64,000 bases of DNA, taken from NCBI GenBank assembly GCA_947489585.1, contig CANLEE010000011.1, positions 1 to 64,000 on the forward strand. The letters run 5' to 3'. The number at the start of each line of letters is the position of its first letter. Positions within the stretch are counted from its first letter, which is position 1. The notes under the pieces are model-generated. The model worked only from the letters and a program-made list of their open reading frames with translations. It had not been told where the DNA came from and did not search any database. The DNA comes from an uncultured Psychroserpens sp. (GTDB lineage: Bacteria; Bacteroidota; Bacteroidia; Flavobacteriales; Flavobacteriaceae). Positions 47,111 to 55,774 of the stretch are shown here, in pieces. Both the position numbers and the translations under genes were made by a program.

Positions 47111-47821
47111 ATGAAGGGAAAAGAAAAACCAAGGCTTTCAAGATTAACTGCTATTCTTACTCAACTGCAATCGAAAAGAATTATTACAGCAAAACAACTT
47201 GCTGAAAAACACGATGTCAGTGTAAGAACTATTTATCGGGATATTCGCACGCTTGAAAAATCAGGAATACCTATTGTTACCGAAGAAGGGAAAGGCTATT
47301 CTATTATGGAAGGGTATCACCTTCCACCTGTTCTTTTTACTGAGGAGGAAGCAAATGCTTTAATCACGATAGAACAATTAGCAATCAAAAACAAAGACTT
47401 ATCACTTGTTAAAAGTACGACTAGTGCCATAGAAAAAATTAAGGCCATTTTACGATACTCACAAAAAGGGAACGCAGATTTATTGGCAGACAGAATTTAT
47501 TTTAGTGGGAACAATAATGAAGAGAAAACAAGTAATAACCTAATGCAAATACAATCGGCTATTACCCAAAATAAGGCTTTAACGATAGACTACCTTTCTT
47601 CTGAAAATAAGTTAACCAATCGGAACATTGAACCTTTTGCTATCTACAGCATTCATGGAGATTTTCTACTAATAGCTTTTTGTCGATTGCGAAATGATTT
47701 CAGACACTTTAGACTAGATTTTATTAAAAAACTTACTACTAAAAGCGAAACATTTGCACCACGTAAAATGACTATAAAGGAGTATTTTGAAAAATATGTA
47801 AAACATCAGAAACACCCTTGA
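47111..47821 (+). CDS. YafY-type HTH/WYL-domain transcriptional regulator
   Basis: 236 residues. An N-terminal winged helix-turn-helix (AKQLAEKHDVSVRTIYRDIRTL, about residues 20-45) is followed by the WYL ligand-binding domain (NKALTIDYLSSENKL, RNIEPFAIYSIHGDFLLIAF). Such regulators usually control the neighbouring gene. Here a DUF4345 membrane protein follows 59 nt later, and a TGACA-N6-TGTCA palindrome overlaps this gene's stop codon. Confidence 0.92.
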   Translation: MKGKEKPRLSRLTAILTQLQSKRIITAKQLAEKHDVSVRTIYRDIRTLEKSGIPIVTEEGKGYSIMEGYHLPPVLFTEEEANALITIEQLAIKNKDLSLVKSTTSAIEKIKAILRYSQKGNADLLADRIYFSGNNNEEKTSNNLMQIQSAITQNKALTIDYLSSENKLTNRNIEPFAIYSIHGDFLLIAFCRLRNDFRHFRLDFIKKLTTKSETFAPRKMTIKEYFEKYVKHQKHP

Positions 47822-47853
47822 CACACCTTTGTCACAACCTCAATTTACATTTG
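47819..47853 (+). promoter_or_regulatory. Palindromic operator and promoter before the DUF4345 gene
   Basis: TGACA (47819-47823) and TGTCA (47830-47834) form a perfect inverted repeat with a 6-bp spacer. A TACATTTG -7 box follows at 47846-47853. The palindrome sits where the -33 element would be, so the WYL regulator could repress or activate here. Confidence 0.5.
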
Positions 47854-47880
47854 TAGAAATATTAATTAAAAAAACTAAAA

Positions 47881-48273
47881 ATGGAAATTATCAGAATCGC
47901 AATCTTGTCTTTATCAGCTTTAATGCTTGTCTTTGTAGGTATAATGAGGTTAAGTAATCCAATAAAAAGCTATTTAAAAAATTCAGGAATCAGACTAGAA
48001 AATGATACTAGCCTTTTAAACGAAATGAGAGGAGTCAGTGCAGTAATGCTTTCTGCAGGAATCATTATAGCACTCGGCATTTTTATTGAAAAGTTAGTCT
48101 TTACTTCACACTTTATTGCAGCTCTAGTTTTTGTAGGTTTCGCCATTGGGAGATTAATCAGTTTAAAAGTTGATGGCAAACCAAACAAACAAATTACTCA
48201 AGGAATTTTATTTGAACTTGTTTTAGGTGCAGCAAATGTTTTTTGCTTGATAAGTATTTGGAGTTTAACTTAA
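47881..48273 (+). CDS. DUF4345-type membrane protein
   Basis: 130 residues with four hydrophobic segments. The pattern LMLVFVGIMRLSNPIKSYL, then LLNEMRGVSAVMLSAGIIIALG and GFAIGRLISLKVDGKPNK, matches the small four-helix DUF4345 family. Function unknown. It probably forms a unit with the WYL regulator upstream, between repeat copies C and D. Confidence 0.82.
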   Translation: MEIIRIAILSLSALMLVFVGIMRLSNPIKSYLKNSGIRLENDTSLLNEMRGVSAVMLSAGIIIALGIFIEKLVFTSHFIAALVFVGFAIGRLISLKVDGKPNKQITQGILFELVLGAANVFCLISIWSLT

Positions 48274-48284
48274 GACATTGCCAG

Positions 48285-48506
48285 TAGCTAATAACCTGAA
48301 TAGTTAATAGTTTATTTTGTGTGTACTCAGAAAATCCTGCAGATTTTCCTTTGGTTCGTTTTCTTTTGCTAATTTAGTTGCTAGTCAAGAAAACAACTAT
48401 TAAAACTAGGAGATTTTTGTTCGACATTTTGAAAAAATGACGTTAACAAAACAAACTAGGGAAAATAATCACCAAAGGTAAACCCTACACCAACACGTTA
48501 GCAAAC
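48285..48506 (+). repeat. Intercassette repeat, copy D
   Basis: Core at 48355-48389. The long right arm (48388-48495) nearly duplicates that of copy C. The right end is ACACGTTAGCAAAC (48493-48506). The left boundary is less clear. Confidence 0.8.
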
Positions 48507-48535
48507 AATAAAAAAGACACCGAATGCACGATAAC

Positions 48536-49192
48536 ATGAATGATTTAGAAAAATATTTTAGAAGCAATACTGATCGACTGATACATAAATGGAATCATTA
48601 TTTTGATATTTATGATCGTCATTTTAATAGATTTCGAAATAAAGATATTACCATATTAGAAATTGGAGTATCTCATGGTGGTAGTCTTCAAATGTGGAAG
48701 AATTATTTTGGTAAAGATGCAAAAATTTATGGGATTGATATTGAGCCTAAATGCAAAGAACTAGAAGAAGAAAATGTAAAGATATTTATTGGTTCACAAT
48801 CAGACCGTAATTTTTTACAAGAGGTAAAGAGATCTATTCCAAAGATTGATATATTAATTGACGATGGAGGTCACACAATGGAGCAGTTAAAAGTTAGTTT
48901 TGAAGAATTATTTGATCATGTAAGCAGCGATGGTGTTTATTTAGCTGAAGATTTACATACTTCATATTGGAAAGGTTATGGAGGTGGATATAAAAAACGA
49001 AATAGTTTTATAGAATACAGTAAGAATTTTATTGATTACTTGAATGCCTATCATTCAAAGCAAAAAAAGTTAAAGGTAAATGAGTTCACTAGATCTGTAG
49101 ACTCTCTTCATTATTACGACAGTATTTTGGTTGTAGAAAAAAGGATAAAAAATGAACCTTATCACGAAAAATCAGGTAAACCATCTTTTTAA
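48536..49192 (+). CDS. SAM-dependent methyltransferase, macrolide O-methyltransferase-like
   Basis: 218 residues from ATG 48536 (MNDLEKYF); an in-frame ATG at 48524 adds four. Rossmann-type motif I is ILEIGVSHGGSLQMW, followed by IYGIDIEPKC and ILIDDGGHTMEQL. An acidic/His pair in YLAEDLHTSYW suggests a metal-dependent enzyme of the MycE or cephalosporin-hydroxylase-like group. In Bacteroidota these often modify surface sugars. The substrate here is unknown. It is the first gene after repeat copy D. Confidence 0.82.
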   Translation: MNDLEKYFRSNTDRLIHKWNHYFDIYDRHFNRFRNKDITILEIGVSHGGSLQMWKNYFGKDAKIYGIDIEPKCKELEEENVKIFIGSQSDRNFLQEVKRSIPKIDILIDDGGHTMEQLKVSFEELFDHVSSDGVYLAEDLHTSYWKGYGGGYKKRNSFIEYSKNFIDYLNAYHSKQKKLKVNEFTRSVDSLHYYDSILVVEKRIKNEPYHEKSGKPSF

Positions 49193-49243
49193 TAAGCTGG
49201 CTTAAAAAAACTTAATAATAGCGATTCAATTACTAAAACAAAA

Positions 49244-49678
49244 ATGGCTAAAAATAAAACCACCGAAACTGAATTAAACGTCTTTGATTTTATTGAATCA
49301 TATGTAGACAATGATCAAAAAAAAGCTGATAGTTATAAACTAATAGAATTAATGAGTGAATGGTCAGGCTTTGAACCAAAAATGTGGGGACCGACAATAA
49401 TAGGTTTTGGAAGTTATCACTATAAATATGCCAGCGGTCATGAAGGTGATGCGCCTTTGTTAGGTTTCTCACCACGAAAAACACAGTTTTCGCTCTATGT
49501 CTATTCGAAAACAGATAAAAGCGATACACTTTTGATGGATTTAGGTAAATTCAAAATGGGAAAGGCTTGCATTTATTTTAAAAAACTAACTGACATAAAT
49601 ATTCCAATTGTAAAACAACTTAGTATGGAAACAATTAAGTATCTCAATAAGCACCATGAATGTGCTTGTAGAAATTAG
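49244..49678 (+). CDS. DUF1801 domain protein
   Basis: 144 residues with no signal. It has the DUF1801 pattern: DQKKADSYKLIELMSEWSGF, MWGPTIIGFGSYHYKYASGH, GFSPRKTQFSLYVY, and a C-terminal Lys/Cys stretch (KMGKACIYFKKLTDI). The family has an YdhG-like fold and unknown function, and is common on accessory DNA. Confidence 0.9.
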   Translation: MAKNKTTETELNVFDFIESYVDNDQKKADSYKLIELMSEWSGFEPKMWGPTIIGFGSYHYKYASGHEGDAPLLGFSPRKTQFSLYVYSKTDKSDTLLMDLGKFKMGKACIYFKKLTDINIPIVKQLSMETIKYLNKHHECACRN

Positions 49679-49689
49679 TAAAGCACAAA

Positions 49690-49712
49690 CAGCCAACAAC
49701 AAGCTATGTACA
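49690..49712 (+). repeat. Left-end fragment of the intercassette repeat
   Basis: CAGCCAACAACAAGCTATG resembles the left ends of the complete copies (compare CCTACAACAAGCTTC of copy G). No core follows, so the copy seems truncated. The next gene starts inside it. Confidence 0.35.
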
Positions 49713-50449
49713 ATTTGAAGAACCATGCAATTTTCTTTTGTGCTTTTATAGCATTCTTTTGTACTTCTAATTCTTTTTCTCAAGAATTATCCATTGACCA
49801 CGTTATTATTTTAGTCCCTGATTTAGACAAGTCTATTGAAAAATATAAGGATCATGGGTTTACTCTAAAAAAAGGAAGGAAACATGAAAATGGAATTGTG
49901 AACTCTCATATTAAATTTAAAAATAAATCCTCAATTGAACTTATATCTGTCTCTGATAAGCCAAAAGATGACATTTCAAAAGATTATTATAATCTTAAAA
50001 AAAATAAAGAACAAGGGGTGTTTTTAGCTATTTCAGGATTTAAAATTAGAGAAATTGAAAAGAAAATTGAAAGCCTCGATATTAAATATGAAATAATTAA
50101 CACTAAATATTGGAATTACTTAACTTTCAAATCTGAATTGGGATTAAATCATATCTTTTTCATTGAATATAAATTTGAAGTTCAAGATTCATTGAATCTA
50201 TTTACTCATAAAAATCATTCAGAAAAAATTAAGTCTATTAACATCGATGGAAATGATTTGACTATTACTCTTTTAAAACATTTAGGACTAAAATACTCAG
50301 TAGTAAATGACAAAGAAAATAAGCACTCTTTTTTGACTAAAAATGGGACTATTGTTGTTGAAAATAACTCAATAACAATAAGGCCCTATATTAAGAAAAT
50401 TGTTTTCAAAAACTTGAAAAATGAGAAAACTTATGAAATGAATTTTTAA
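49706..50449 (+). CDS. Secreted glyoxalase-like (VOC) protein
   Basis: 247 residues with a signal peptide (about 1-28, ending SFSQ). ELSIDHVIILVPDLDKSIEKYKDHGFTLKKG is the start of a vicinal-oxygen-chelate module of the glyoxalase-like PF13468 type. The usual metal His is present in IDHVI; the others are less clear. Substrate unknown. Its ATG lies within a truncated repeat left end. Confidence 0.78.
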   Translation: MYNLKNHAIFFCAFIAFFCTSNSFSQELSIDHVIILVPDLDKSIEKYKDHGFTLKKGRKHENGIVNSHIKFKNKSSIELISVSDKPKDDISKDYYNLKKNKEQGVFLAISGFKIREIEKKIESLDIKYEIINTKYWNYLTFKSELGLNHIFFIEYKFEVQDSLNLFTHKNHSEKIKSINIDGNDLTITLLKHLGLKYSVVNDKENKHSFLTKNGTIVVENNSITIRPYIKKIVFKNLKNEKTYEMNF

Positions 50450-50603
50450 AACTGCACGTATCAAGAACTATAAAGCCTTTTTCGAACTATCCGAATATTG
50501 AAGTCAATTTGAATAATCCAACAACATCTATAATTAAATACTGTAACATTCTTTAAAATACTTGGTCTGTAAATAAAGTATTAATCCCAAAATTCGGTTA
50601 ATT

Positions 50604-52649
50604 ATGTCTTCAACAGTTCAAATTAAAACTTTATACTTCACAGCCATATACTGTTTCTTTTTAATTCATTATCCATTACTGGCAAACAATTCAAATTCTA
50701 AGGCCTTTTTTTCAAATGGAGCTCAAGCATACGCCTACCCAATCAGTTCTATAGTAATTGATGGAAACTCCAACGATTGGCCAAGTACGCTTGAAAAACA
50801 TCCTATAGCAATTTCCCCATATGGAACCCTACCCGAAAATGAAGATTTTGAAGCCTATTTTCAAGTAGGACATAATTTAAATGAACAGGCACTTTACATA
50901 CTTGTTAAAGTCATTGATAATAATCACATAGTCGATAGCAACGAAAATGCAGCTTGGAATACCCAAGACACTTACACCTTGTATTTAGATTATAAACACG
51001 AGTGGAATGGTTCCGGTGTAAACCTGTTTCAAGTTGGTGAAAATTTTAAAGGTCATATTAACTATGATACAAGTTGGGATCCAGACACTAAAAAAATGGG
51101 TTGGGATAAAGTCATGATAAAAACCTCTAGATTGAATACCACTACAACATATGAGATAAAAGTAATATTGGGAAACCATTTAAAATTGAATAAGACTATA
51201 GGAATAGATCATGTCATCGTAGATAAGGATAATGATGACGAAAAAGGGATTTTTTCTTTCATAAGTTGGGGAGCAAGAGGTGGAAAGAGTGGAGCCTCTG
51301 TGCGTTTAGGTGATATTATTCCTGTAGCTGAAAACACTAAAGTTGCTGAAGTAAAAGGAAAGGTATTATGGGATGATGTTAACATCAAAAAAATGACTGA
51401 TAGAATAGCCTTAGTCAACAAAAAGTATAAAAAGCAATGGTCCATAGCCGAAGTGGATAGCCTTGGTAATTACAATACAATGTTACCTCAAGGTTCTTAC
51501 ATCATAAAACCATTTTGGGAATTTCGAGATCAACACAGGATTGATTTAAAAAATAGCAAGTCAATCTTTGAAGTAGAATTTAACAATATCAATACTGCTC
51601 CTGATTTAAAATTATTAACTAAAGGCCATCTGGACCTCATTCCAGAAAAAGGAATTATTCAAGATTTTAATCCTGATGATGCCTCAGAACTCGATAATTT
51701 TATTGCTGCATATCAAGATTATTATGTTATCCCTGGGGTATCTTTAGCCATTATAAAAGATGGGAAAATAGTATATCACAAAACCTATGGCTATAAAAAC
51801 ACAGTAACAGAAAAGGCTGTTGACGACAACACGCTTTTTGAAGCAGCCTCTATCACCAAACCCGTTTTTGCTTTTGCGGTATGCAGGTTGGTAGAAAAAA
51901 AAATAATTGATCTCGACCGTCCTTTATATACCTATCTCCCTTTTGAAGACATAGCACATGACGAAAGGTATAAATTGATTACAGCTCGACATGTACTTAC
52001 CCATCAAACAGGTTTTCCAAATTGGGCATGGATGAATCCAGATAGAAAGATTGATATCAAATTTACACCTGGCACATCATATGGGTATTCTGGTGAAGGT
52101 TTTGAGTATTTAAAGCGTGTAGTCACCAAAATAACAGGCAAAGATATTGAAACCATTCTACGAGAAGAAGTTTTGATTCCGTTAAGTCTAAAGAATACCT
52201 ATTTTTCAGAAAATGATTATTTAAAAACCCATGTATCCAATGGTCATTATGGTAGATTTCCTACTAAAGCTGATCTTCCTAAAGAACCAGGCATGGCATC
52301 AACTATGCATACAGAAGCGAAGTCTTTTGCTAGTTTTGCACTGGGTCTTTTAGAACGCAAGGGATTAAAGCCAGACACATATAAAGAGATGTTCACTATA
52401 CATACAACAAGAGATTCTGAGATACCCAAAGAAGGATGGGAAGAATATTTTGGATTAGGCATTGCTATGGAAAAAACGCCATTTGGCCCTACCTTTGGTC
52501 ATGGTGGCAACAATGGCGACTTTCGTTGTAAATTTAAAATATACTCCGAACTTAATGCAGGGTTTATCATTTTCACTAACAATCATAGAGGACATAATTT
52601 ACATGACGCCCTTGATGAGTTCTTGATAACTGGAAAAGTAAAAGACTAA
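50604..52649 (+). CDS. Serine hydrolase (beta-lactamase class C-like) with sugar-binding N-terminal domain
   Basis: 681 residues with a signal peptide. Residues about 44-240 look like a CBM9/DOMON-type carbohydrate-binding domain: IDGNSNDWP, ALYILVKVIDNNHIV, YTLYLDYKHEWNG. From about 360 there is a penicillin-binding/beta-lactamase fold. The catalytic Ser416-x-x-Lys419 lies in EAASITKPVFAF, a Tyr motif in YGYSGEGFEYL, and HGGNNGDF near the end. Such enzymes act as esterases or D-amino peptidases rather than antibiotic resistance factors. The sugar-binding domain hints at acting on a glycan ester. No neighbour confirms this. Confidence 0.85.
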   Translation: MSSTVQIKTLYFTAIYCFFLIHYPLLANNSNSKAFFSNGAQAYAYPISSIVIDGNSNDWPSTLEKHPIAISPYGTLPENEDFEAYFQVGHNLNEQALYILVKVIDNNHIVDSNENAAWNTQDTYTLYLDYKHEWNGSGVNLFQVGENFKGHINYDTSWDPDTKKMGWDKVMIKTSRLNTTTTYEIKVILGNHLKLNKTIGIDHVIVDKDNDDEKGIFSFISWGARGGKSGASVRLGDIIPVAENTKVAEVKGKVLWDDVNIKKMTDRIALVNKKYKKQWSIAEVDSLGNYNTMLPQGSYIIKPFWEFRDQHRIDLKNSKSIFEVEFNNINTAPDLKLLTKGHLDLIPEKGIIQDFNPDDASELDNFIAAYQDYYVIPGVSLAIIKDGKIVYHKTYGYKNTVTEKAVDDNTLFEAASITKPVFAFAVCRLVEKKIIDLDRPLYTYLPFEDIAHDERYKLITARHVLTHQTGFPNWAWMNPDRKIDIKFTPGTSYGYSGEGFEYLKRVVTKITGKDIETILREEVLIPLSLKNTYFSENDYLKTHVSNGHYGRFPTKADLPKEPGMASTMHTEAKSFASFALGLLERKGLKPDTYKEMFTIHTTRDSEIPKEGWEEYFGLGIAMEKTPFGPTFGHGGNNGDFRCKFKIYSELNAGFIIFTNNHRGHNLHDALDEFLITGKVKD

Positions 52650-52740
52650 TTTGAGAAAATTTTTTTTTAAGTCAAAGGAGGAAAATTGAGGCTTAACCAA
52701 TTGTAAGAGCATTTCTATAAAACCGTTAGCAAAGGAACGC

Positions 52741-52854
52741 AAATAACAAATAACTTGTTCTTTGTGTACTCCAAAAGTCCTACAAATTTCCCTCTGGCTC
52801 GTTTTCTTTTATTAATTTAGTTTCAGCCAAAGTAATACATGAACGCGTTGTAGG
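52741..52854 (+). repeat. Intercassette repeat, copy E
   Basis: Core at 52798-52832. The inner arms GTTCTTTGTGTACT and AGTAATACATGAAC are imperfect inverted repeats. The right end GTTGTAGG (52847-52854) is the exact reverse complement of the left end of copy F. Confidence 0.82.
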
Positions 52855-52858
52855 TAAT

Positions 52859-53737
52859 ATGATCAAAGACATTCCACATATAACTTTTAATCCTGCAACG
52901 ACTGAGAATTTTGGTTTTGAGATTATTCCAATTGATAAAATTGAGCAAAATAAAGGGCAATATTCACACAATCCTGAATTACCACACCAACTAAAATTCT
53001 ATAATTTAATTTTTTTTACTCAAGGTTCGGGTAGGCATTTTATTGATTTTAATTGGTACCCAGTACAAGAAAATAGTCTAGTCTACCTCACAAAAGAACA
53101 AGTAAATGCATTTGAATTTTCTAAAAATTTAAAAGGCTTTTGCATCATATTCACAGAACGTTATTTTGTAGATTGCTTTTCAAATTTGTCTAAAGACTTT
53201 GTGTTTAGGCTATTTAATCCACAATTGTTTTCGCCTATTTTGCAAATCCCTAAACAATCAGATTTTAATACCTATTTTAATCTTTTACTGAACGAATTTA
53301 ACAACTCAAATTCCTTTAATCAGAAAACTATAATTGAATCATTATTTGTCATTCTCGTTTCAAAAGCAGAACATTTAAAACAAAATCAAACTTTTCATTT
53401 AAAGGATTCTTCCAAAATTAAAATTTTTCAAAAATTCACTTCACTAATTGGGAAAAATCTATCAAATAGCAGAAGTGCTGATTTATATGCTAAGGAACTG
53501 GCTATAACATATAAACACTTAAATACAGTTTGTAAAGAGTTAGTAAATAAAACAGCAAAGAATGTGATTGATGATTTTGTAATTCTTCAAGCTAAAAGAA
53601 ACTTGATTAATTCAACATTAAAAATCACTGAAATAGCTTACAAATTAGGTTTTGAAGATCCAACAAACTTTTCGAAATACTTCAAGAAAAATACAGGTTT
53701 AACCCCAAATTCATTCGTTAAATCCTTTTCCGAATAA
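52859..53737 (+). CDS. AraC family transcriptional regulator
   Basis: 292 residues. The N-terminal cupin-like sensor (about 30-140) begins after KFYNLIFFTQGSGRHFIDF. The C-terminal pair of helix-turn-helices includes SADLYAKELAITYKHLNTVC and KITEIAYKLGFEDPTNFSKYFKK. The ATG lies 5 nt after the right end of repeat copy E. It is followed by an NTF2-like lipoprotein and an ABM-like lipoprotein that it probably controls. Confidence 0.92.
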   Translation: MIKDIPHITFNPATTENFGFEIIPIDKIEQNKGQYSHNPELPHQLKFYNLIFFTQGSGRHFIDFNWYPVQENSLVYLTKEQVNAFEFSKNLKGFCIIFTERYFVDCFSNLSKDFVFRLFNPQLFSPILQIPKQSDFNTYFNLLLNEFNNSNSFNQKTIIESLFVILVSKAEHLKQNQTFHLKDSSKIKIFQKFTSLIGKNLSNSRSADLYAKELAITYKHLNTVCKELVNKTAKNVIDDFVILQAKRNLINSTLKITEIAYKLGFEDPTNFSKYFKKNTGLTPNSFVKSFSE

Positions 53738-53829
53738 TACTGGTTCGATTTTAACCATTTTTATTCCTTTTTCAATCTTTTAATTCTATAAGACTTGTTT
53801 CACCTTTGTAGCAAACAAAAAACACAGAA

Positions 53830-54711
53830 ATGAGACAATTAATTATAACTACAATGATAACACTTTTAGTGGCTTCTTGCGGAAACACAAAGAAAGAACC
53901 TCAAACAAAAAACATAGAGAAAATGGAATCAAAAACAGTATTATCAAACAAAGAAAAATCTACAGCACTATTAACAAGTCTTGAAACAGGAGACCAATCA
54001 ACTATTGCCTATATTAATCCAACAGGTTACAAGCAACACAACCTTGGCGTTGCCGATGGTTTAGAAGGTTTTGGAGCAGTATTGCAAAATGCACCAGAAG
54101 ACGGATTTAAAGCTAATGTAGTACGCTCATTTCAAGATGGAAATTATACATTTCATCATACAATTTATGACTTTTTTGGACCTAAAATAGGTTTTGATAT
54201 TTTTAGATATGAAAATGGACTCATAGTTGAACATTGGGATAATCTGTCTGAAGTAGCAACTGTAAATCCAAGTAACCGATCTCAAACAGATGGTAATACT
54301 ACTCTGTCTGATTTAGACAAAACAGAAGCCAATAAAAAACTAGTGAAAGATTTTATAAATACTGTTTTAGTAAATGGTAGTTTCGAAAAAATGGAAAATT
54401 ATTTTGATGGAAATAATTACATCCAACACAATTCTATGATTGGAGATGGGCTTTCTGGTTTAGGAAAAGCACTTGAAGAAATGGCGAAAAATGGAATCAC
54501 AATGATTTACGAAAAAAATCATATTGTATTAGGTGAAGGCAATTTTGTTCTTGCTGTAAGCGAAGGACAATTTGCTGGAAAACATACTTCATTTTATGAT
54601 CTATTCAGAGTTGAGAATGGAAAAATTGCTGAACATTGGGATGTCATAGAGACTATCGCACCTGAATCTGAACATAAAAACAGTAATGGAAAATTTAACT
54701 TTTTAAATTAA
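53830..54711 (+). CDS. Lipoprotein with two SnoaL/NTF2-like domains
   Basis: 293 residues with lipoprotein Cys in LLVASCGNTKKE. Two similar SnoaL-like modules (about 45-150 and 170-285) each contain YKQHNLGVADGL/YIQHNSMIGDGL, then FHHTIYDFFG/FAGKHTSFYDL, and finally ENGLIVEHWDN/ENGKIAEHWDV. Such proteins are cone-shaped ligand-binding folds or small-molecule isomerases. The tandem copy probably arose by duplication. The next gene begins at the base after its stop. Confidence 0.88.
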   Translation: MRQLIITTMITLLVASCGNTKKEPQTKNIEKMESKTVLSNKEKSTALLTSLETGDQSTIAYINPTGYKQHNLGVADGLEGFGAVLQNAPEDGFKANVVRSFQDGNYTFHHTIYDFFGPKIGFDIFRYENGLIVEHWDNLSEVATVNPSNRSQTDGNTTLSDLDKTEANKKLVKDFINTVLVNGSFEKMENYFDGNNYIQHNSMIGDGLSGLGKALEEMAKNGITMIYEKNHIVLGEGNFVLAVSEGQFAGKHTSFYDLFRVENGKIAEHWDVIETIAPESEHKNSNGKFNFLN

Positions 54712-55077
54712 ATGAAACGGCTAATTTTTATTTTAATATGCACAGCATTCCTTGGATGTCAGCAAGAACACAAAACCATGAAACCCTATGTAATAGAGGT
54801 TACAACTTTTAAATATTTAGAATCTGTAGACGCCAATGATTTTTGGAAGGAAGACGCAAAAATTCAAGCCAATTATACTAGTAAACAACAAGGTTATATT
54901 CATAGAGAAAGTGGCTATTCAGATGAAACTAACGAAGTTCTCGTAATTGTGAAATGGGAAACAAAAGAAGATGCAGACAATTCAATGAATAAGTTTATGA
55001 AAGATACTTCAGTTGTTAAATTTGTAAATATGATTGATATTTCTACAATGAAAATGACACACTATACTGTAAACTAA
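54712..55077 (+). CDS. Lipoprotein with an antibiotic biosynthesis monooxygenase-like fold
   Basis: 121 residues, lipoprotein Cys in AFLGCQQEHKT. The body (YVIEVTTFKYLESVDANDFW, then GYIHRESGYSDETNEVLVIV, then WETKEDADNSMNKFM) has the ferredoxin-like ABM/dimeric alpha-beta barrel pattern. Activity unknown; a surface-anchored member is slightly unusual. It is translationally coupled to the SnoaL-like gene, with no gap. Confidence 0.8.
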   Translation: MKRLIFILICTAFLGCQQEHKTMKPYVIEVTTFKYLESVDANDFWKEDAKIQANYTSKQQGYIHRESGYSDETNEVLVIVKWETKEDADNSMNKFMKDTSVVKFVNMIDISTMKMTHYTVN

Positions 55078-55085
55078 AAATACGA

Positions 55086-55319
55086 CCTACAACAACATTT
55101 TAAAGTAATAGCAATTTGAATTTTAATTGCTATTACTTTTTTTAAACAACCTTCACTAACCCACTTAGAAGTAATTTGGCTATTGAGACCGAAAAGCTTC
55201 GGTTTTTGTAAACAGATTTTCCTCTTGTTCATTTTCTTTTGTTAACTTTAGTTCCTAGCGCATATATTACACAAGTAATATAAACTGACGCAGGTAAACC
55301 ATATAAGAACTCGTTGACC
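55086..55319 (+). repeat. Intercassette repeat, copy F, with a built-in terminator
   Basis: Left end CCTACAAC (55086-55093) is complementary to copy E's right end. Core at 55228-55262. Right end CGTTGACC (55312-55319). A 15-bp perfect stem sits in the left arm (see terminator). A second small hairpin, ACCGAA/TTCGGT, lies at 55188-55203. Confidence 0.82.
55102..55143 (+). terminator. Strong terminator inside repeat copy F
   Basis: AAAGTAATAGCAATT (55102-55116) pairs perfectly with AATTGCTATTACTTT (55125-55139), followed by T residues. It ends the AraC - SnoaL - ABM transcript. Confidence 0.88.
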
Positions 55320-55340
55320 GTAGTCTAAGAAAACGAAATA

Positions 55341-55760
55341 ATGACATTTTACGAAAAAGAACTTAATAGAATTCGTAGCATTGTTTATTCAAACGAAGGA
55401 CAAATCAACACCGTAATTGGGATTCGAAACTATATCGAGAATAATTATGATCTCGATTTAAATTTGGAACTATTGTCCCATACACAATTAATTTCCAAAT
55501 TCCACTTATTACGCCTCTTCAAAAAATATTACGGACAAACGCCTAGACAATATTTAATTGACAAACGAATTGAGAAATCTAAAGAGCATTTGACAATTGG
55601 ACTATCGGTGACTGAAACCTGTTTTGCCGTTGGGTTTGAAAGTTTAGGTTCGTTCAGTACTCTATTCAAAACAAAAACAGGAAAATCGCCTACGGAATTC
55701 CAAAAAGAGCAACTTTCAAGAAGCGAAATAGATTCAGAATTCGGAACTTTGGAATATTAA
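55341..55760 (+). CDS. Short AraC-type DNA-binding protein
   Basis: 139 residues, only the double helix-turn-helix part of an AraC regulator with no ligand domain. The two HTH regions are LELLSHTQLISKFHLLRLFK and SVTETCFAVGFESLGSFSTL. A VOC protein and a monooxygenase-like protein follow with gaps of 14-15 nt, forming a three-gene operon between repeat copies F and G. Confidence 0.9.
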   Translation: MTFYEKELNRIRSIVYSNEGQINTVIGIRNYIENNYDLDLNLELLSHTQLISKFHLLRLFKKYYGQTPRQYLIDKRIEKSKEHLTIGLSVTETCFAVGFESLGSFSTLFKTKTGKSPTEFQKEQLSRSEIDSEFGTLEY

Positions 55761-55774
55761 TAAATAACATAAAG

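Noticed and set aside
46908..47141. 77-residue minus-strand frame
   Set aside because: It lies over repeat copy C and into the WYL regulator, is made of hydrophobic low-complexity residues from the T-rich repeat, and matches no family.
50604..52649. Antibiotic-resistance beta-lactamase
   Set aside because: The class C-like fold has an added sugar-binding domain and lacks the context of resistance genes. Esterase or peptidase activity is more likely.
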